Assembly: GCA_016471375.1 (NCBI GenBank)
Contig: WGLZ01000049.1
Coordinates: forward strand, 34,314-98,313
From: Cyanobacteria bacterium RI_101
GTDB lineage: Bacteria; Cyanobacteriota; Cyanobacteriia; Cyanobacteriales; Microcystaceae
Length of the DNA stretch: 64,000 nt
Direction of reading: 5' to 3'
Shown here: piece by piece, positions 39,961 to 49,363 of the stretch
Numbering within the stretch: position 1 is the first letter of the stretch
Layout: the number at the start of each line of letters is the position of its first letter
Notes under the pieces: model-generated
Seen by the model: only the letters and a program-made list of their open reading frames with translations
The model's database searches: none
What the model was told of the DNA's origin: nothing
Program-made: the position numbers and the translations under genes

Positions 39961-41310
39961 ATGACTCTTTCCCTCCCCCCAGGCGGCGCCGATTTGACCC
40001 GTTTCGATAGCCACCGCGCCTGGTACCCCGTTTTTTATCTAACGGATCTAACCCCAGGACGGCTCTATCGCTTTACCCTCTTGGAGATTGACTTAGTGAT
40101 TTGGTGGGACGCCGCGGGCGATCAGTGGCGGGCCCATCGAGACCAATGCCCCCATCGTCTAGCGCCGCTGTCCCAGGGTCGAGTCAATGAGAAGGGACTC
40201 TTAGAATGTCCTTACCATGGCTGGGCCTTTAACGGGGAGGGAACCTGCCAAGAAATTCCCCAACAACCCAGCGGAGGTCAGGGTCAAACCTCCCAACGGG
40301 CCTGTCTGGAACCCTTCGCCACCGCCAGCGCCCAGGATTTGCTCTTTGTTTTCGCCGGCGCCGCGGATTTAGCGCCGCAGGTTCCCTTGCCGCTCGTTGA
40401 CGTCTTGGAGGAAAATCCCCAGGATTGGGTTTGCCTCGACATTTTCCGGGATCTGCCCTACGACGCCCTAACCCTCTTGGAAAATGTTTTAGATTCCAGC
40501 CATATTCCCTACACCCACCACAACACCGTCGGTAAACGCGGTAACGTCAGCCCCGTGAATTTGGAAATTCTCCAGTCCGACCGCCAAGGCTTTCGGGGTA
40601 TGTGGGCCGAAGGGCCCCGCAAAGGAACCCTGGGGCGTCAAGACACAACCTTTATCGCCCCTAGCTTAATGTGGCACGACCTCACCTCTAAACAATTTGG
40701 CCGCACCTTAACGGTGGTTTACGCCACTCCCATCCGTAAGGGAGAATGCCGTCTTTTCGCCCGTTTTCCCTTCAAATTCGCCTCGGCGTTCCCAAAATTC
40801 GTCATCAAACTGACTCCCCGCTGGTATTCCCACCTGGGACAAAATCGAGTCTTGGAAGACGACCAAATTTTTCTCCACTTCCAGGAGCGCTATCTCGCCC
40901 AACGGGGAGGAAGCGAGCAATACGCCAAGGCCTGCTACTTGCCCACCAAGGCGGATTTATTCGTGCTGGAATATCGTAATTGGCTCAACCATTACCAAGG
41001 CGATCCCTTCCCGGGGCAGTCTTTTTCCGCCCCCTTAAGCGCCGAAGTTCTCCTGAATCGCTATCACTCCCACACCCAACATTGCGCCAGTTGCCGGGGC
41101 GCCCTCAAGAATCTAGAGCGCCTGCGGTTTAGCTTGGGGATTCTAGCTTTATCGATCCTAACCGCTTTACCCTGGAGCGCCGGTCAATCGGCTTTAACTT
41201 TAGGGTTAACTCTACTCTTAGTCGGCGCCGTTCTCGGTTGGCTGGGTTTGGGTCGCTTACGGCGCTCTTTTTATCAAGGGCCTCCCGTCCCCCCCCGAAA
41301 TTTGTCCTAG
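39961..41310 (+). CDS. Rieske non-heme iron oxygenase, PaO/Tic55-like
   Basis: A 449-residue oxygenase. Rieske [2Fe-2S] motif: CPHRLAPLSQG then CPYHGWAF (CxH...CxxH). Mononuclear iron motif: NVLDSSHIPYTH (N-x2-D-x2-H-x4-H). It has two C-terminal membrane helices (SLGILALSILTALPW, LTLGLTLLLVGAVLGWLGL) and the CxxC pair HCASC typical of the pheophorbide a oxygenase/Tic55/Ptc52 family. It probably oxygenates a tetrapyrrole in the membrane; the substrate cannot be fixed from sequence. All ligands are intact. Confidence 0.92.
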   Translation: MTLSLPPGGADLTRFDSHRAWYPVFYLTDLTPGRLYRFTLLEIDLVIWWDAAGDQWRAHRDQCPHRLAPLSQGRVNEKGLLECPYHGWAFNGEGTCQEIPQQPSGGQGQTSQRACLEPFATASAQDLLFVFAGAADLAPQVPLPLVDVLEENPQDWVCLDIFRDLPYDALTLLENVLDSSHIPYTHHNTVGKRGNVSPVNLEILQSDRQGFRGMWAEGPRKGTLGRQDTTFIAPSLMWHDLTSKQFGRTLTVVYATPIRKGECRLFARFPFKFASAFPKFVIKLTPRWYSHLGQNRVLEDDQIFLHFQERYLAQRGGSEQYAKACYLPTKADLFVLEYRNWLNHYQGDPFPGQSFSAPLSAEVLLNRYHSHTQHCASCRGALKNLERLRFSLGILALSILTALPWSAGQSALTLGLTLLLVGAVLGWLGLGRLRRSFYQGPPVPPRNLS

Positions 41311-41449
41311 GGCGTAACGGCGGCCACCATCTGAGGACAAGGAATAATCTAATTTAGATAGGATCGCCATAGTCTGACGCCGAGTCCTTAGCTAAAATTT
41401 ATTAACCGCTACTATCGGCGCCCTTTTTGTCAACCTCTTCCTTTTCGAT
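41311..41449. promoter_or_regulatory. Intergenic region before the GGDEF/EAL gene
   Basis: 139 bp with ATCTAATTTAGAT (about 41348-41360), a short inverted repeat that could be an operator, and AT-rich text before the ATG at 41450. No firm promoter is called. Confidence 0.4.
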
Positions 41450-43426
41450 ATGCCGGCCCATCGTCTAGAGCGTCTCTTGCAAGGGGTGGCGGACGTCACC
41501 CAATCTTTGCTGACGGAAGAGGACTATACCCTGGCGGTCAATCGCGCCTTAGCGGCGCTGGGGGAAGCCACCGGGGTGGATCGGATTTATGTCTTTGTTA
41601 TCCATCCCCACCCCGTCCATCAGAAACCCGCCACGAGTCAATTGTGGGAATGGGTCGCCGAGGGCATTGTCCCGGAAATTGACAACCCTCTCCTACAAAA
41701 TTTGGTCTTTGAAGAATTTATCCCCCGTTGGTACGAGGTTCTGCGGCAGGGGGAAGAGATCGCCGGTAAAGTCAGGGATTTTCCAGAGTCGGAGCGGGCG
41801 ATTCTTCAACCCCAGGGTATTCTTTCCCTACTAGCGGCGCCGGTCATGATCAAGGGAAAATTATGGGGGTTTATCGGTTTTGACGATTGCCACCGGGAGC
41901 AGGACTGGAGCGCCGTCGAGATTTATACCCTCAAAGCCATCGCCGGCAGTTTAGGGGGAGTGGTCGCCCGCCATGAGCTGGAGCAAAAGGTCAGTCAACG
42001 AACCCAGGAACTTTTACTAGCCAAGGAAGAAACCGAGCGGGCTAATCAGGAGCTGAGGCGGGAAAATAACCGACGCAAAAAAATCCAAAAAAAGCTCCTC
42101 CACGACGCCCTCCACGACCCCCTGACGGGGTTGCCCAACCGTCTCTTATTTATGGATCGAGTCGAAAGACTCATCGCCCACGCCCAACGCTTCCCCGACT
42201 ATCAATTCGCGGTTTTATTCATTGATCTTGACCGTTTTAAACTGATCAACGATAGCCTGGGTCATCACGCCGGAGACCGGCTGTTAGTCTTTTGCGGACA
42301 ATTATTCCAGCGCCTGATTCGAGTTTGCGATACCGTCGCCCGTTTAGGGGGGGATGAATTTGCGATTCTCTTGGACGGCGTTCAGGAGATGAGCGAAGTT
42401 GTCTCCGTCGCCGCCCAACTCCTCTTGGAACTGGCCCAGGCGGCGCCGCCGGAAATTAACCACCTCCACCTCAGCGCCAGTATTGGCATTGTTTTAGGGG
42501 ATTCCGCCAGTTCCAGCGCCGCGGATTTATTGCGCAACGCCGACATCGCCATGTATCGGGCCAAAGGCGCCGGTAAAGCCCGCTACAGCGTTTTTGACGA
42601 GACCCTCCATCACCAAGCGCGGCGGGCTTTAGAGCTAGAAAGCGACCTGAAAAAGGTTCTGGAGCGGGGAGAACTACTTCTGCACTACCAACCCATCTTA
42701 CATTTGGGGCGCCAACGGCTCGTGGGTCTAGAGGCTCTACTGCGCTGGCGTCATCCCCGGGAAGGGTTAATTTCCCCTTCGGAGTTTATTCCCATCGCCG
42801 AGGAGTCGGGTTTAATTATTCCCCTCGGAGAATGGGTTTTAGAGGAATCCTGCCGTCAACTGAGGCAATGGCAAGAGCGCCATGCAATCAGTCGGGATTG
42901 GAGCGTTAATGTCAATTTATCCCCCAGACAATTTGAGGACGTTAACCTGAGTCAAAAAATCCTCGCTATTCTCCAACGCTATCAGCTCCAACCCCGTCAC
43001 TTAAAGCTAGAAATCACGGAAAGTTTATTGATTGTCACTAATGACAAGGTGATGAATATTTTAGAGGAACTAAGTCAAGCCGGTATCCAAATTTGTTTGG
43101 ACGACTTCGGCACGGGTTATTCGGCGCTCAGTTATCTCCATCAGTTTCCCATCGACGTGATTAAAATCGACTCCTCTTTCACGAAAAAGATGAGAGCCAG
43201 GGATAAAAATTACGAAATTATCCGCGCCATTATCGCCCTTGGGCAGGCGCTGGAGATGGCGGTGGTGACGGAGGGCGTGGAAACCCATCTCCAACTGCAA
43301 CTGTTGCGCTCCCTCCATTGCGAATTGATTCAGGGTTTTTTGATCAGTCGTCCTCTACCGGCGCCGGAGCTAGAAGCGCGGATTGCTCCAGACGCTTGGG
43401 CGCCGGTTCCCCTGGGCGTCGCCTAG
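41450..43426 (+). CDS. GAF-GGDEF-EAL cyclic-di-GMP protein
   Basis: A 658-residue signalling protein. An N-terminal GAF domain (~1-190) is followed by a coiled coil (QELLLAKEETERANQELRRE), a GGDEF domain (LFIDLDRFKLINDSLGHHAGD, RLGGDEFAILLDG) and an EAL domain (LVGLEALLRWRHP, LKLEITESLLI, DDFGTGYSALSYL, IDSSF). Both GGDEF and EAL motifs are intact, so it may make or degrade c-di-GMP, controlled by the GAF domain. The GAF has no Cys-His bilin motif that I can see. No operon. Confidence 0.93.
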   Translation: MPAHRLERLLQGVADVTQSLLTEEDYTLAVNRALAALGEATGVDRIYVFVIHPHPVHQKPATSQLWEWVAEGIVPEIDNPLLQNLVFEEFIPRWYEVLRQGEEIAGKVRDFPESERAILQPQGILSLLAAPVMIKGKLWGFIGFDDCHREQDWSAVEIYTLKAIAGSLGGVVARHELEQKVSQRTQELLLAKEETERANQELRRENNRRKKIQKKLLHDALHDPLTGLPNRLLFMDRVERLIAHAQRFPDYQFAVLFIDLDRFKLINDSLGHHAGDRLLVFCGQLFQRLIRVCDTVARLGGDEFAILLDGVQEMSEVVSVAAQLLLELAQAAPPEINHLHLSASIGIVLGDSASSSAADLLRNADIAMYRAKGAGKARYSVFDETLHHQARRALELESDLKKVLERGELLLHYQPILHLGRQRLVGLEALLRWRHPREGLISPSEFIPIAEESGLIIPLGEWVLEESCRQLRQWQERHAISRDWSVNVNLSPRQFEDVNLSQKILAILQRYQLQPRHLKLEITESLLIVTNDKVMNILEELSQAGIQICLDDFGTGYSALSYLHQFPIDVIKIDSSFTKKMRARDKNYEIIRAIIALGQALEMAVVTEGVETHLQLQLLRSLHCELIQGFLISRPLPAPELEARIAPDAWAPVPLGVA

Positions 43427-43468
43427 GGGTTGGGCGGAATATTTTTATTGAGATGGACGAAGAAACTT

Positions 43469-44125
43469 TCATTTGATCTTAATATTTTGTTCTTTAATTG
43501 CTTCCATTAATGATTCCGCTTGTTCCTCGTTACCATGCTTTAAGGCTAGTTCATGAACCTTATTACAAAATGAGGAATAGCTATCCCTTTCAATTAAAGG
43601 CGTCACTATTCTTGCGTATTCCTCCGGCGTCTTAACTTCGGACAAAGACGCAATATAAGCGTCTAGAAAGTCCCGCTCCTGACCGGGAATCATCCAACTC
43701 CCAAATGCGTCCGCAAAGATAATGTCGTCGCCGTTTTCCATTTTGGCAATCAGTTCGTAGAGAATCTTAAACGAGTCCACCGCGGCTTGGTGCTCTTTCT
43801 GTCGGGTTAACTGAGCGCTGGCTTCCAAAAGCTCCCCCAGCTTTTCAAACCATTCTTCTGTTTCTTCGGGAATGTGAGAAAAATTCTTAGAATTAATTTC
43901 AAAGTAGGCATAATAGACCCCATCCAAGGAGTCTTTAAAAAACTCTTCTGATTCCTGGATAACATTCGGCGCCGAAACTGTTGAAGGTTGAGACTCCTTG
44001 AGCAGATCTCCAAAAATGTAGCGTTTTTGTCGAGAACTAAGTTCCTCATAAGCTAAGCGTAGCAACTCAAGCAAGGTGTCCTTGTTTTGTCGACTTAGTA
44101 CTTTAAATAGTGCGTCTTCATTCAT
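43469..44125 (-). CDS. Uncharacterised helical protein in a two-component operon
   Basis: A 218-residue, strongly helical acidic protein that I cannot place in a family. Features: NEDALFKVLSRQNKDTLLELLRLAYEEL, FEKLGELLEASAQLTRQKEHQAAVDSFKIL (TPR-like) and a C-terminal EEQAESLMEAIKEQ. It starts 2 bp after the response regulator's stop codon and shares its operon with the histidine kinase, so it is a candidate output or partner of that pathway. The start is the ATG at 44123-44125. Confidence 0.65.
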   Translation of the reverse strand: MNEDALFKVLSRQNKDTLLELLRLAYEELSSRQKRYIFGDLLKESQPSTVSAPNVIQESEEFFKDSLDGVYYAYFEINSKNFSHIPEETEEWFEKLGELLEASAQLTRQKEHQAAVDSFKILYELIAKMENGDDIIFADAFGSWMIPGQERDFLDAYIASLSEVKTPEEYARIVTPLIERDSYSSFCNKVHELALKHGNEEQAESLMEAIKEQNIKIK

Positions 44126-44127
44126 AT

Positions 44128-44514
44128 TCAGTGAATTCCTAAAACTTGACAGGTTTGGTGGAGAATATCTCGGGGACGAAAGGGTTTGGTAACATAACAA
44201 TCAGCCCCGACTTCTAGACCCATTTCTCGGTCGTATTCTTGGCCCTTGGCGGTGAGTAGAATAATGTAAATGTCCTGATAGTCAGGGTTTTGTTTCACCT
44301 GACGGCAAACCTCTAAACCGCTGATTTTAGGCATCATAACATCTAGGAAGACCAACTGGGGTTTTTCCCGAAAAATAATCTCCAGCGCCGCTTCCCCATC
44401 GCTGGCTTTTAAGATTATTACCCCGGCGCTTTCTTCTAAATCTTCCAGCACCTGCTCCATTAAAATTAAAATATTCGGCTCGTCGTCGACGATTAAGATT
44501 TTAGCGGAAGTCAT
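44128..44514 (-). CDS. Single-domain response regulator
   Basis: A 128-residue receiver without an output domain. Acidic pocket DDE (KILIVDDEPNIL), phosphoacceptor Asp in LVFLDVMMPKISGLEV, and Thr/Lys in ILLTAKGQ and YVTKPFRPRDIL. It follows the multi-GAF histidine kinase by 4 bp, so it should receive phosphate from it. With no output domain it must signal by protein-protein contact, perhaps with the 218-residue product downstream. Confidence 0.94.
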   Translation of the reverse strand: MTSAKILIVDDEPNILILMEQVLEDLEESAGVIILKASDGEAALEIIFREKPQLVFLDVMMPKISGLEVCRQVKQNPDYQDIYIILLTAKGQEYDREMGLEVGADCYVTKPFRPRDILHQTCQVLGIH

Positions 44515-44518
44515 GGCT

Positions 44519-47500
44519 TTAGGACGGAGAATCTAAAGGTAAGGTGAAACAAAACTGACTGCCCTGATTTAACTGGCTTTCCACCCAAATTTCTCCGCCG
44601 TGGCGCTCGATAATTTGTTTACAAATCGGCAAGCCCAGACCGGTTCCGGCGGGTTTGTTGGTCAGGACGTCGCCGCCCTGTTGGAACGGTTGAAAAATTT
44701 TCTCCAGGTCGGCGCCGGCGATTCCCGCTCCGGTGTCCTTAATTTTAATCTCTAGGCTGTCGGCTAAAACCGTCACTTCGCAGGCGACCCGCCCTTTTTC
44801 GGTAAACTTAAGCGCGTTGGAGAGTAAATTGAGAAACACCTGAAAAAGTCGGTCTTCGTCTCCGAGGATAGGGGGAATGGGGTCGGGAATGAGGGCGACC
44901 AGTTCCAAGTGTTTTAACTCAAAGAGAGGGGCGAGGGTGGCGATAGCGCGGTGAATAATCGGCTCTAATTGACAGGGCTGAAAAGACCACTCCACGGCGC
45001 CGGCTTCCATTTTGGCGATATCCAACACGTCGTTAATCAAGGCGGTCAGGCGCTCGGATTCCTGAATAATAATCTCTAGGTTGGTTCCGATTTTCTGGGC
45101 GGTCTTAACCAGCTTGGGATTTTGGAGATCCAACTGGGGAAAAATAACTGTTTCTAATTTGCTTTGAATGACGGCGGCAAAGCCGAGGACAGAGGTTAAC
45201 GGCGTGCGCAATTCGTGGGAGACCGTGGCCAGAAAGTCTGTTTTCATGCGTTCAATTTCCCGTTCTTTGGTCACGTCCCGAATCAAGACCACGGAGCCTA
45301 AACATTGGGGCCCCTCGGCGCCCTGGGCCGGTTTGACCACGCTGGTGGCCAGCGCCTGGCCTTCCCTCTGGTCCCGCAAACTGAGGAGCGCCGTAATCTC
45401 CGGCTGGGTTTGGCGCTCGATTTTTTCCAGTAGGTTAACCTGAATTTCCGGGAAAACATCCGCCGCCCGAGCGCCTCGCACATCCATCTCCTCTAAGCCG
45501 AACATGGACAACAGCGCCGGATTAAAGCGGGTAATCCGTCCGAAAACGTCCGTCACTAAGAGACCGTCCGCTAGGTTGTCCATAATGGCCGTCATATCCG
45601 CTAGGGCGCTTTCCAGATCGCGGGATTGGACGCGGGTTTTTTCCAACAACTGGGCCTGATAGACGGCGATACCCAATTGGTTGGCCACCTGCTCCAATAA
45701 ATGGACTTCCCGCTCCTGCCAGCGCCGGGGCGCGTTGTTTTGATAAACCCCCAACAGACCCCAGAGCTGAGCGCCGACAAAGACCGGCGTCACCGCGCAG
45801 GCCCGCACTTGAAAATTCCGCAAAATCTCTAGATGACAGTCCGTTAGACCCGCCGTCTCCACATCGTCTAGGGCCCAGCTTTCCTGACGCCGATAACGGC
45901 CGCCCTGGGTTTCCTGCAGGTAGGTGTCTTGCCACTGGAGCGGGCGGGGTTGCTCCTCCAGCAGAGAGGGCCACATTTGGGAGACGGATTCGTAGATAAA
46001 GACGCCGCTCCAATCTTCTTCAAAGCGATAAACCAGCACCCGGTCGCAGTTGAGGAGATGGCGCACCGCCGCGGTGGTGGTCTTAAAGATGGTGTTTAAA
46101 TCTAGGGTTTGGCGGATTTGGTTAATCACCCGCCCCAGGGCCCGTTCCTCCTCGGCGATGCGGGCTAAATTATCCTTCTGGGCTTCGACTTGAGCCAAGG
46201 CTTTTTGCAACTCCTCCGAGCGCCGTTGGGTTTCCCGCAACAGTTCCGCCTGTTGGAGGGCGACGCCCAGATGAAGCGCGATTTTGAGAATAAATTCAAT
46301 CTCGCCGCTCTGCCAGACCCGGGGCCGTTCGGCTTGGTGAATACACAACAGTCCCCAGATCTGCTTATTTTTCAGTAAAGGCGTCACTAGGTAGGCCCGG
46401 CCGTGGAACTGGGCGCAGAAGCGGAGGGAATGTTCCGAAAGTTGACGTTCCTGGGTATCGTCCAGCGCCAAGAGAAGCCCCCGTTGAAAATGGGCGCTCA
46501 GCGCCGGAGAGAGGGGCGGATCTAGACGTTGTCCCCGGAGGGAGGCAATCTGGGGAACCGCCAGCGCCTCGGAGATAAACCGACCCTGTCGGGCGTCGGA
46601 GTCGGGGTCAAATTTGAGGATAGCGACCCGGTCGGCCTGCAACAGGCGCTGGATTTCCGTGGCGGTCACTTGAAACAGGGTTTCTAGCTCTAGGGTCTGA
46701 CGGATGCGGTCGAGCACTTCCCCCAGAGCTTTCTCCCGTTGCAGAGCCTTGAGATGCTCTTCCTTCTGGGTCTGAACCTCCGCCAGGAGGGTTTCTAGGG
46801 AAGCGGCCTTATTTTTGGCTTGAATCAGGAGATGGCGCTGGTGGAGGGCAATGCCCAAATGGAGGGCGATTTTTTGACAAAACTCCCGATCCTCCGGCGC
46901 CCAAATTCGGGGGTTCCGACTCTGGAGGCTGAGCGCGCCCCAGGGGGTTTGCCCCTCTAAAAGCGGAACATTAAGAAAAGCGCCGACGCCCAGATCTCGC
47001 AACTGTCGGGCCCGGGCCGGGTCGGTCGTTTCCCGCCCACAGTCCGCCACAGCGTCGAGGGTAGACTTCAAGGAAAACAACGCGTCCCAATCCCCGAGAC
47101 CGCGAGTCTGTTGGTGGAGGGAACCCGCGAGGGGGTTTAAACAGGCTTCCGCCAAAATTTTACCGCCCTGAATCGACCCCTGCGCGCCCCAACGCAGAAT
47201 CGCCGCTCGATCGACGCCCAGCGCCCGGCCGACATCCTCCACCACGCTGGCGAAGAGTTGGCTTAAATTGGCGCAACGTCTAGTCTGATCCAGAATTTTT
47301 TCGCTCACCCGGCGGCGCTCTAGAAGCTCCGCTAGGCGCCGGGATTGTTCCCGTTGCTCCGTTAACAGTTGGGCTTGCTGAATGGCTAAACCCAGATGGA
47401 GAGTCAGATGTTCGATAAAGGCCAATTCTTCCCCTTTCCACTCCCTCGGCGCTTGGCACTGATGCACGGTGAACAGCCCCCAGAGGTCGCCGTTGGCGAC

Positions 47501-47914
47501 GAGGGGCGCGACCACGTTGGCCTGAAGACCCAAGCTAGCCAACATTTGCCAATGACATTCGTCCTTTCTCAACCGTGCCAAATCCGTCATCGCCCAGACG
47601 CGACCTTGACGGTATGCTTCGTAATACTGACTGGAAAAACAGTGGTCCCGGAGTCGATAACCCAGAATGGAGCCGAAAGGAGGCTCCACCGATTCAGCGA
47701 TAAACTCTCCCTCTTGCCAATTCTGTCCCGGTAAAAATCGATAGATGGCCACCCGGTCCGCGGTTAATAACTCCCGCACATCGACGACGGTAGTCTCGAA
47801 TAAACCATCGAGAGATAAGCATTCTTTAGCTCGCCGGACTAGAGCTAACAGCGCCCGCTGTCGCCCTTGCTCCAATTTTTCGAGAACAGTCTGAGGAGGA
47901 GGTAAAACGTTCAT
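44519..47914 (-). CDS. Multi-GAF histidine kinase, probable cyanobacteriochrome
   Basis: A 1131-residue kinase with four GAF domains (~20-185, 205-365, 395-560, 590-755), a PAS domain (~770-885) and a HisKA/HATPase core: phospho-His900 in TVSHELRTPL, N-box NLLSNALKF, DTGAGIAG, GTGLGLPICK. GAF1 has a D-x-C-F motif (Asp90, Cys92) and the canonical bilin Cys-His (Cys120-His121). GAF4 has Cys693-His694 in the context DCHLEIL...FQVRA. GAF2 and GAF3 lack the Cys-His pair. These are cyanobacteriochrome hallmarks, so light sensing is likely but unproven. It forms an operon with a response regulator. Confidence 0.9.
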   Translation of the reverse strand: MNVLPPPQTVLEKLEQGRQRALLALVRRAKECLSLDGLFETTVVDVRELLTADRVAIYRFLPGQNWQEGEFIAESVEPPFGSILGYRLRDHCFSSQYYEAYRQGRVWAMTDLARLRKDECHWQMLASLGLQANVVAPLVANGDLWGLFTVHQCQAPREWKGEELAFIEHLTLHLGLAIQQAQLLTEQREQSRRLAELLERRRVSEKILDQTRRCANLSQLFASVVEDVGRALGVDRAAILRWGAQGSIQGGKILAEACLNPLAGSLHQQTRGLGDWDALFSLKSTLDAVADCGRETTDPARARQLRDLGVGAFLNVPLLEGQTPWGALSLQSRNPRIWAPEDREFCQKIALHLGIALHQRHLLIQAKNKAASLETLLAEVQTQKEEHLKALQREKALGEVLDRIRQTLELETLFQVTATEIQRLLQADRVAILKFDPDSDARQGRFISEALAVPQIASLRGQRLDPPLSPALSAHFQRGLLLALDDTQERQLSEHSLRFCAQFHGRAYLVTPLLKNKQIWGLLCIHQAERPRVWQSGEIEFILKIALHLGVALQQAELLRETQRRSEELQKALAQVEAQKDNLARIAEEERALGRVINQIRQTLDLNTIFKTTTAAVRHLLNCDRVLVYRFEEDWSGVFIYESVSQMWPSLLEEQPRPLQWQDTYLQETQGGRYRRQESWALDDVETAGLTDCHLEILRNFQVRACAVTPVFVGAQLWGLLGVYQNNAPRRWQEREVHLLEQVANQLGIAVYQAQLLEKTRVQSRDLESALADMTAIMDNLADGLLVTDVFGRITRFNPALLSMFGLEEMDVRGARAADVFPEIQVNLLEKIERQTQPEITALLSLRDQREGQALATSVVKPAQGAEGPQCLGSVVLIRDVTKEREIERMKTDFLATVSHELRTPLTSVLGFAAVIQSKLETVIFPQLDLQNPKLVKTAQKIGTNLEIIIQESERLTALINDVLDIAKMEAGAVEWSFQPCQLEPIIHRAIATLAPLFELKHLELVALIPDPIPPILGDEDRLFQVFLNLLSNALKFTEKGRVACEVTVLADSLEIKIKDTGAGIAGADLEKIFQPFQQGGDVLTNKPAGTGLGLPICKQIIERHGGEIWVESQLNQGSQFCFTLPLDSPS

Positions 47915-47936
47915 GGCGATGGGGGATTTCGCCTAT

Positions 47937-48007
47937 GGGTCGCCTGGGATTCGAACCCAAGACCAATCGGTTAAAAGCCGAGTGCTCTACCGCTGAGCTA
48001 GCGACCC
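47937..48007 (-). tRNA. trnK: tRNA-Lys (anticodon TTT)
   Basis: 71 nt on the minus strand. Acceptor GGGTCGC / GCGACCC, D arm GCTCAGCGGTAGAGC, anticodon loop CTTTTAA, T arm with TTCGAAT. All arms pair except one position of the anticodon stem. The CCA end is not encoded. Confidence 0.96.
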
Positions 48008-48072
48008 GTTTTCTTAGCGCACGATTAACAACTATAACAGAGTCCCACGGATTTGACAAGAATCGGCAATTT

Positions 48073-48822
48073 TTAGGCGAGCCAGTTGAACTGAGCGAAA
48101 TAAAGCCACAGTCCATAGCTCAACCCCGCGGCGCCGAGGGGAACCGTTAAGTTATCCACGCCGTACCAGGATAGCGTTTCTAAGAGCGGCGCCGTCAGCG
48201 CCACCGCCAGGGCGGTTAAACCAACGGCGGGGCTAAAACCGGCGCCGGCGCCGAGGATCAGCCAGGCGATGAGAAAACTAACGACCGCCATGGCCCCGGA
48301 GCCTTCCCAACTTTTCTTCTGTCCCCAAATCAAATAGGAATGGCTCCCCCACCGTTGTCCCACGACTCCCGCCAGCCCGTCCCCCCAGGCCATGACCATG
48401 ATTCCTAGGGCCGCGAACTGGGGCAGATCCCGGCTAAAAAAATAGCCCATTAATCCCCCCAGACTGAGGGCGTAGAAAAAAGTGCCCCCGCTCCGGCGCC
48501 CCACGCTTTCGAGGCTGGGTAAAATGGGGAGAAAGTAGGACGTTAAGGCCACCAGCGCCGCCAGCAGACCGGCGTAAACCCCGACCCAGCCGGGAATCTG
48601 GAGCCACCAAGCCAGCAAAATGACCTGACCGCTACCAATATGAACTAATTTACGGGTCAACTCGCCGGGATGGTTGGTCAGTCGGTTGAGCAGTTCCGCC
48701 AGACCCAATAAAATCCCCAGATAGAGCGCCACCCAGAGAATCGAAGCGCTGAGGGAAAAGGACAAATCCTCGGGAAAGGCGCCCAGGGAGTGGACAAGCG
48801 TCGCCGCCCAAGATTGCAACAT
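48073..48822 (-). CDS. Phytol/dolichol kinase-like membrane protein
   Basis: A 249-residue polytopic membrane protein of the CTP-dependent polyprenol kinase family, which includes the phytol kinase VTE5. Motifs: LTRKLVHIGSGQVILLAWW near residue 55, GDGLAGVVGQRWGSHSYLIWGQKKSWEGS in the C-terminal half (the conserved D-G and KSxEG). Phytol kinase would return chlorophyll phytol to tocopherol or chlorophyll synthesis, which fits a cyanobacterium, but dolichol-type substrates cannot be excluded. It is convergent with nothing; the tRNA lies 65 bp away. Confidence 0.85.
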   Translation of the reverse strand: MLQSWAATLVHSLGAFPEDLSFSLSASILWVALYLGILLGLAELLNRLTNHPGELTRKLVHIGSGQVILLAWWLQIPGWVGVYAGLLAALVALTSYFLPILPSLESVGRRSGGTFFYALSLGGLMGYFFSRDLPQFAALGIMVMAWGDGLAGVVGQRWGSHSYLIWGQKKSWEGSGAMAVVSFLIAWLILGAGAGFSPAVGLTALAVALTAPLLETLSWYGVDNLTVPLGAAGLSYGLWLYFAQFNWLA

Positions 48823-48834
48823 AAGAGCGCTACC

Positions 48835-49233
48835 CTAAAAACTCCCGGCGGCGACCCGCCGCAGGCGATTTTGCAGGCGCTCTCGGCAAGAGGTCGGGGG
48901 CCAGGCGTCGAGGGAACGCCAATTTTGGAGAATTTCTCGCCCGAGGGGCGTCAGTCGAAACCGGTCCGTGATGCCTTGGCCGTCCACCTCCCGCCGCAGA
49001 AGACCCACCTGAATCAGCCAGTTAAATTCCCGCTCGATCCGAGATTCCCCCAGAGGACGGCGGGTATAACCCAAGGCGTAGCCCGGCTCTCCGCTCGCGG
49101 CGCCGAGGGACAGACTATCTTGCGCCAAAGCTCGCAGAAGCCCCAACTGAAAAGGGCTAGCCCGGAGAGCCAACTCGGCTCGGGCCACTACGGCGGGGGC
49201 GTAGGTCGGGGCGCCGGGAGGGGAGGAAACCAT
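48835..49233 (-). CDS. Npun_F0494-family winged-helix protein
   Basis: A 132-residue protein matching a small cyanobacteria-specific family: RAELALRASPFQLGLLRALAQDSL, GYTRRPLGESRIEREFNWLI, then QVGLLRREVDGQGITDRFRL and TPLGREILQNW. The last part is a winged helix, so DNA binding is plausible. The start is the ATG at 49231-49233; the longer frame is unconserved and overlaps the divergent kinase-like gene. The gene lies 12 bp upstream of the phytol kinase-like gene, in the same direction. Confidence 0.78.
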   Translation of the reverse strand: MVSSPPGAPTYAPAVVARAELALRASPFQLGLLRALAQDSLSLGAASGEPGYALGYTRRPLGESRIEREFNWLIQVGLLRREVDGQGITDRFRLTPLGREILQNWRSLDAWPPTSCRERLQNRLRRVAAGSF

Positions 49234-49363
49234 AGGGCTAGGGAAGAACGCCAACGAAGCTAGGATTTTTTTCGATATACTACAGCTTACAGCGGCCCGC
49301 TCCTCTCCTCGCCCTTTTATTTTCGCCTCTAGAGCTTCGGTTTTGGAGATTCCCCTTCCGCCC

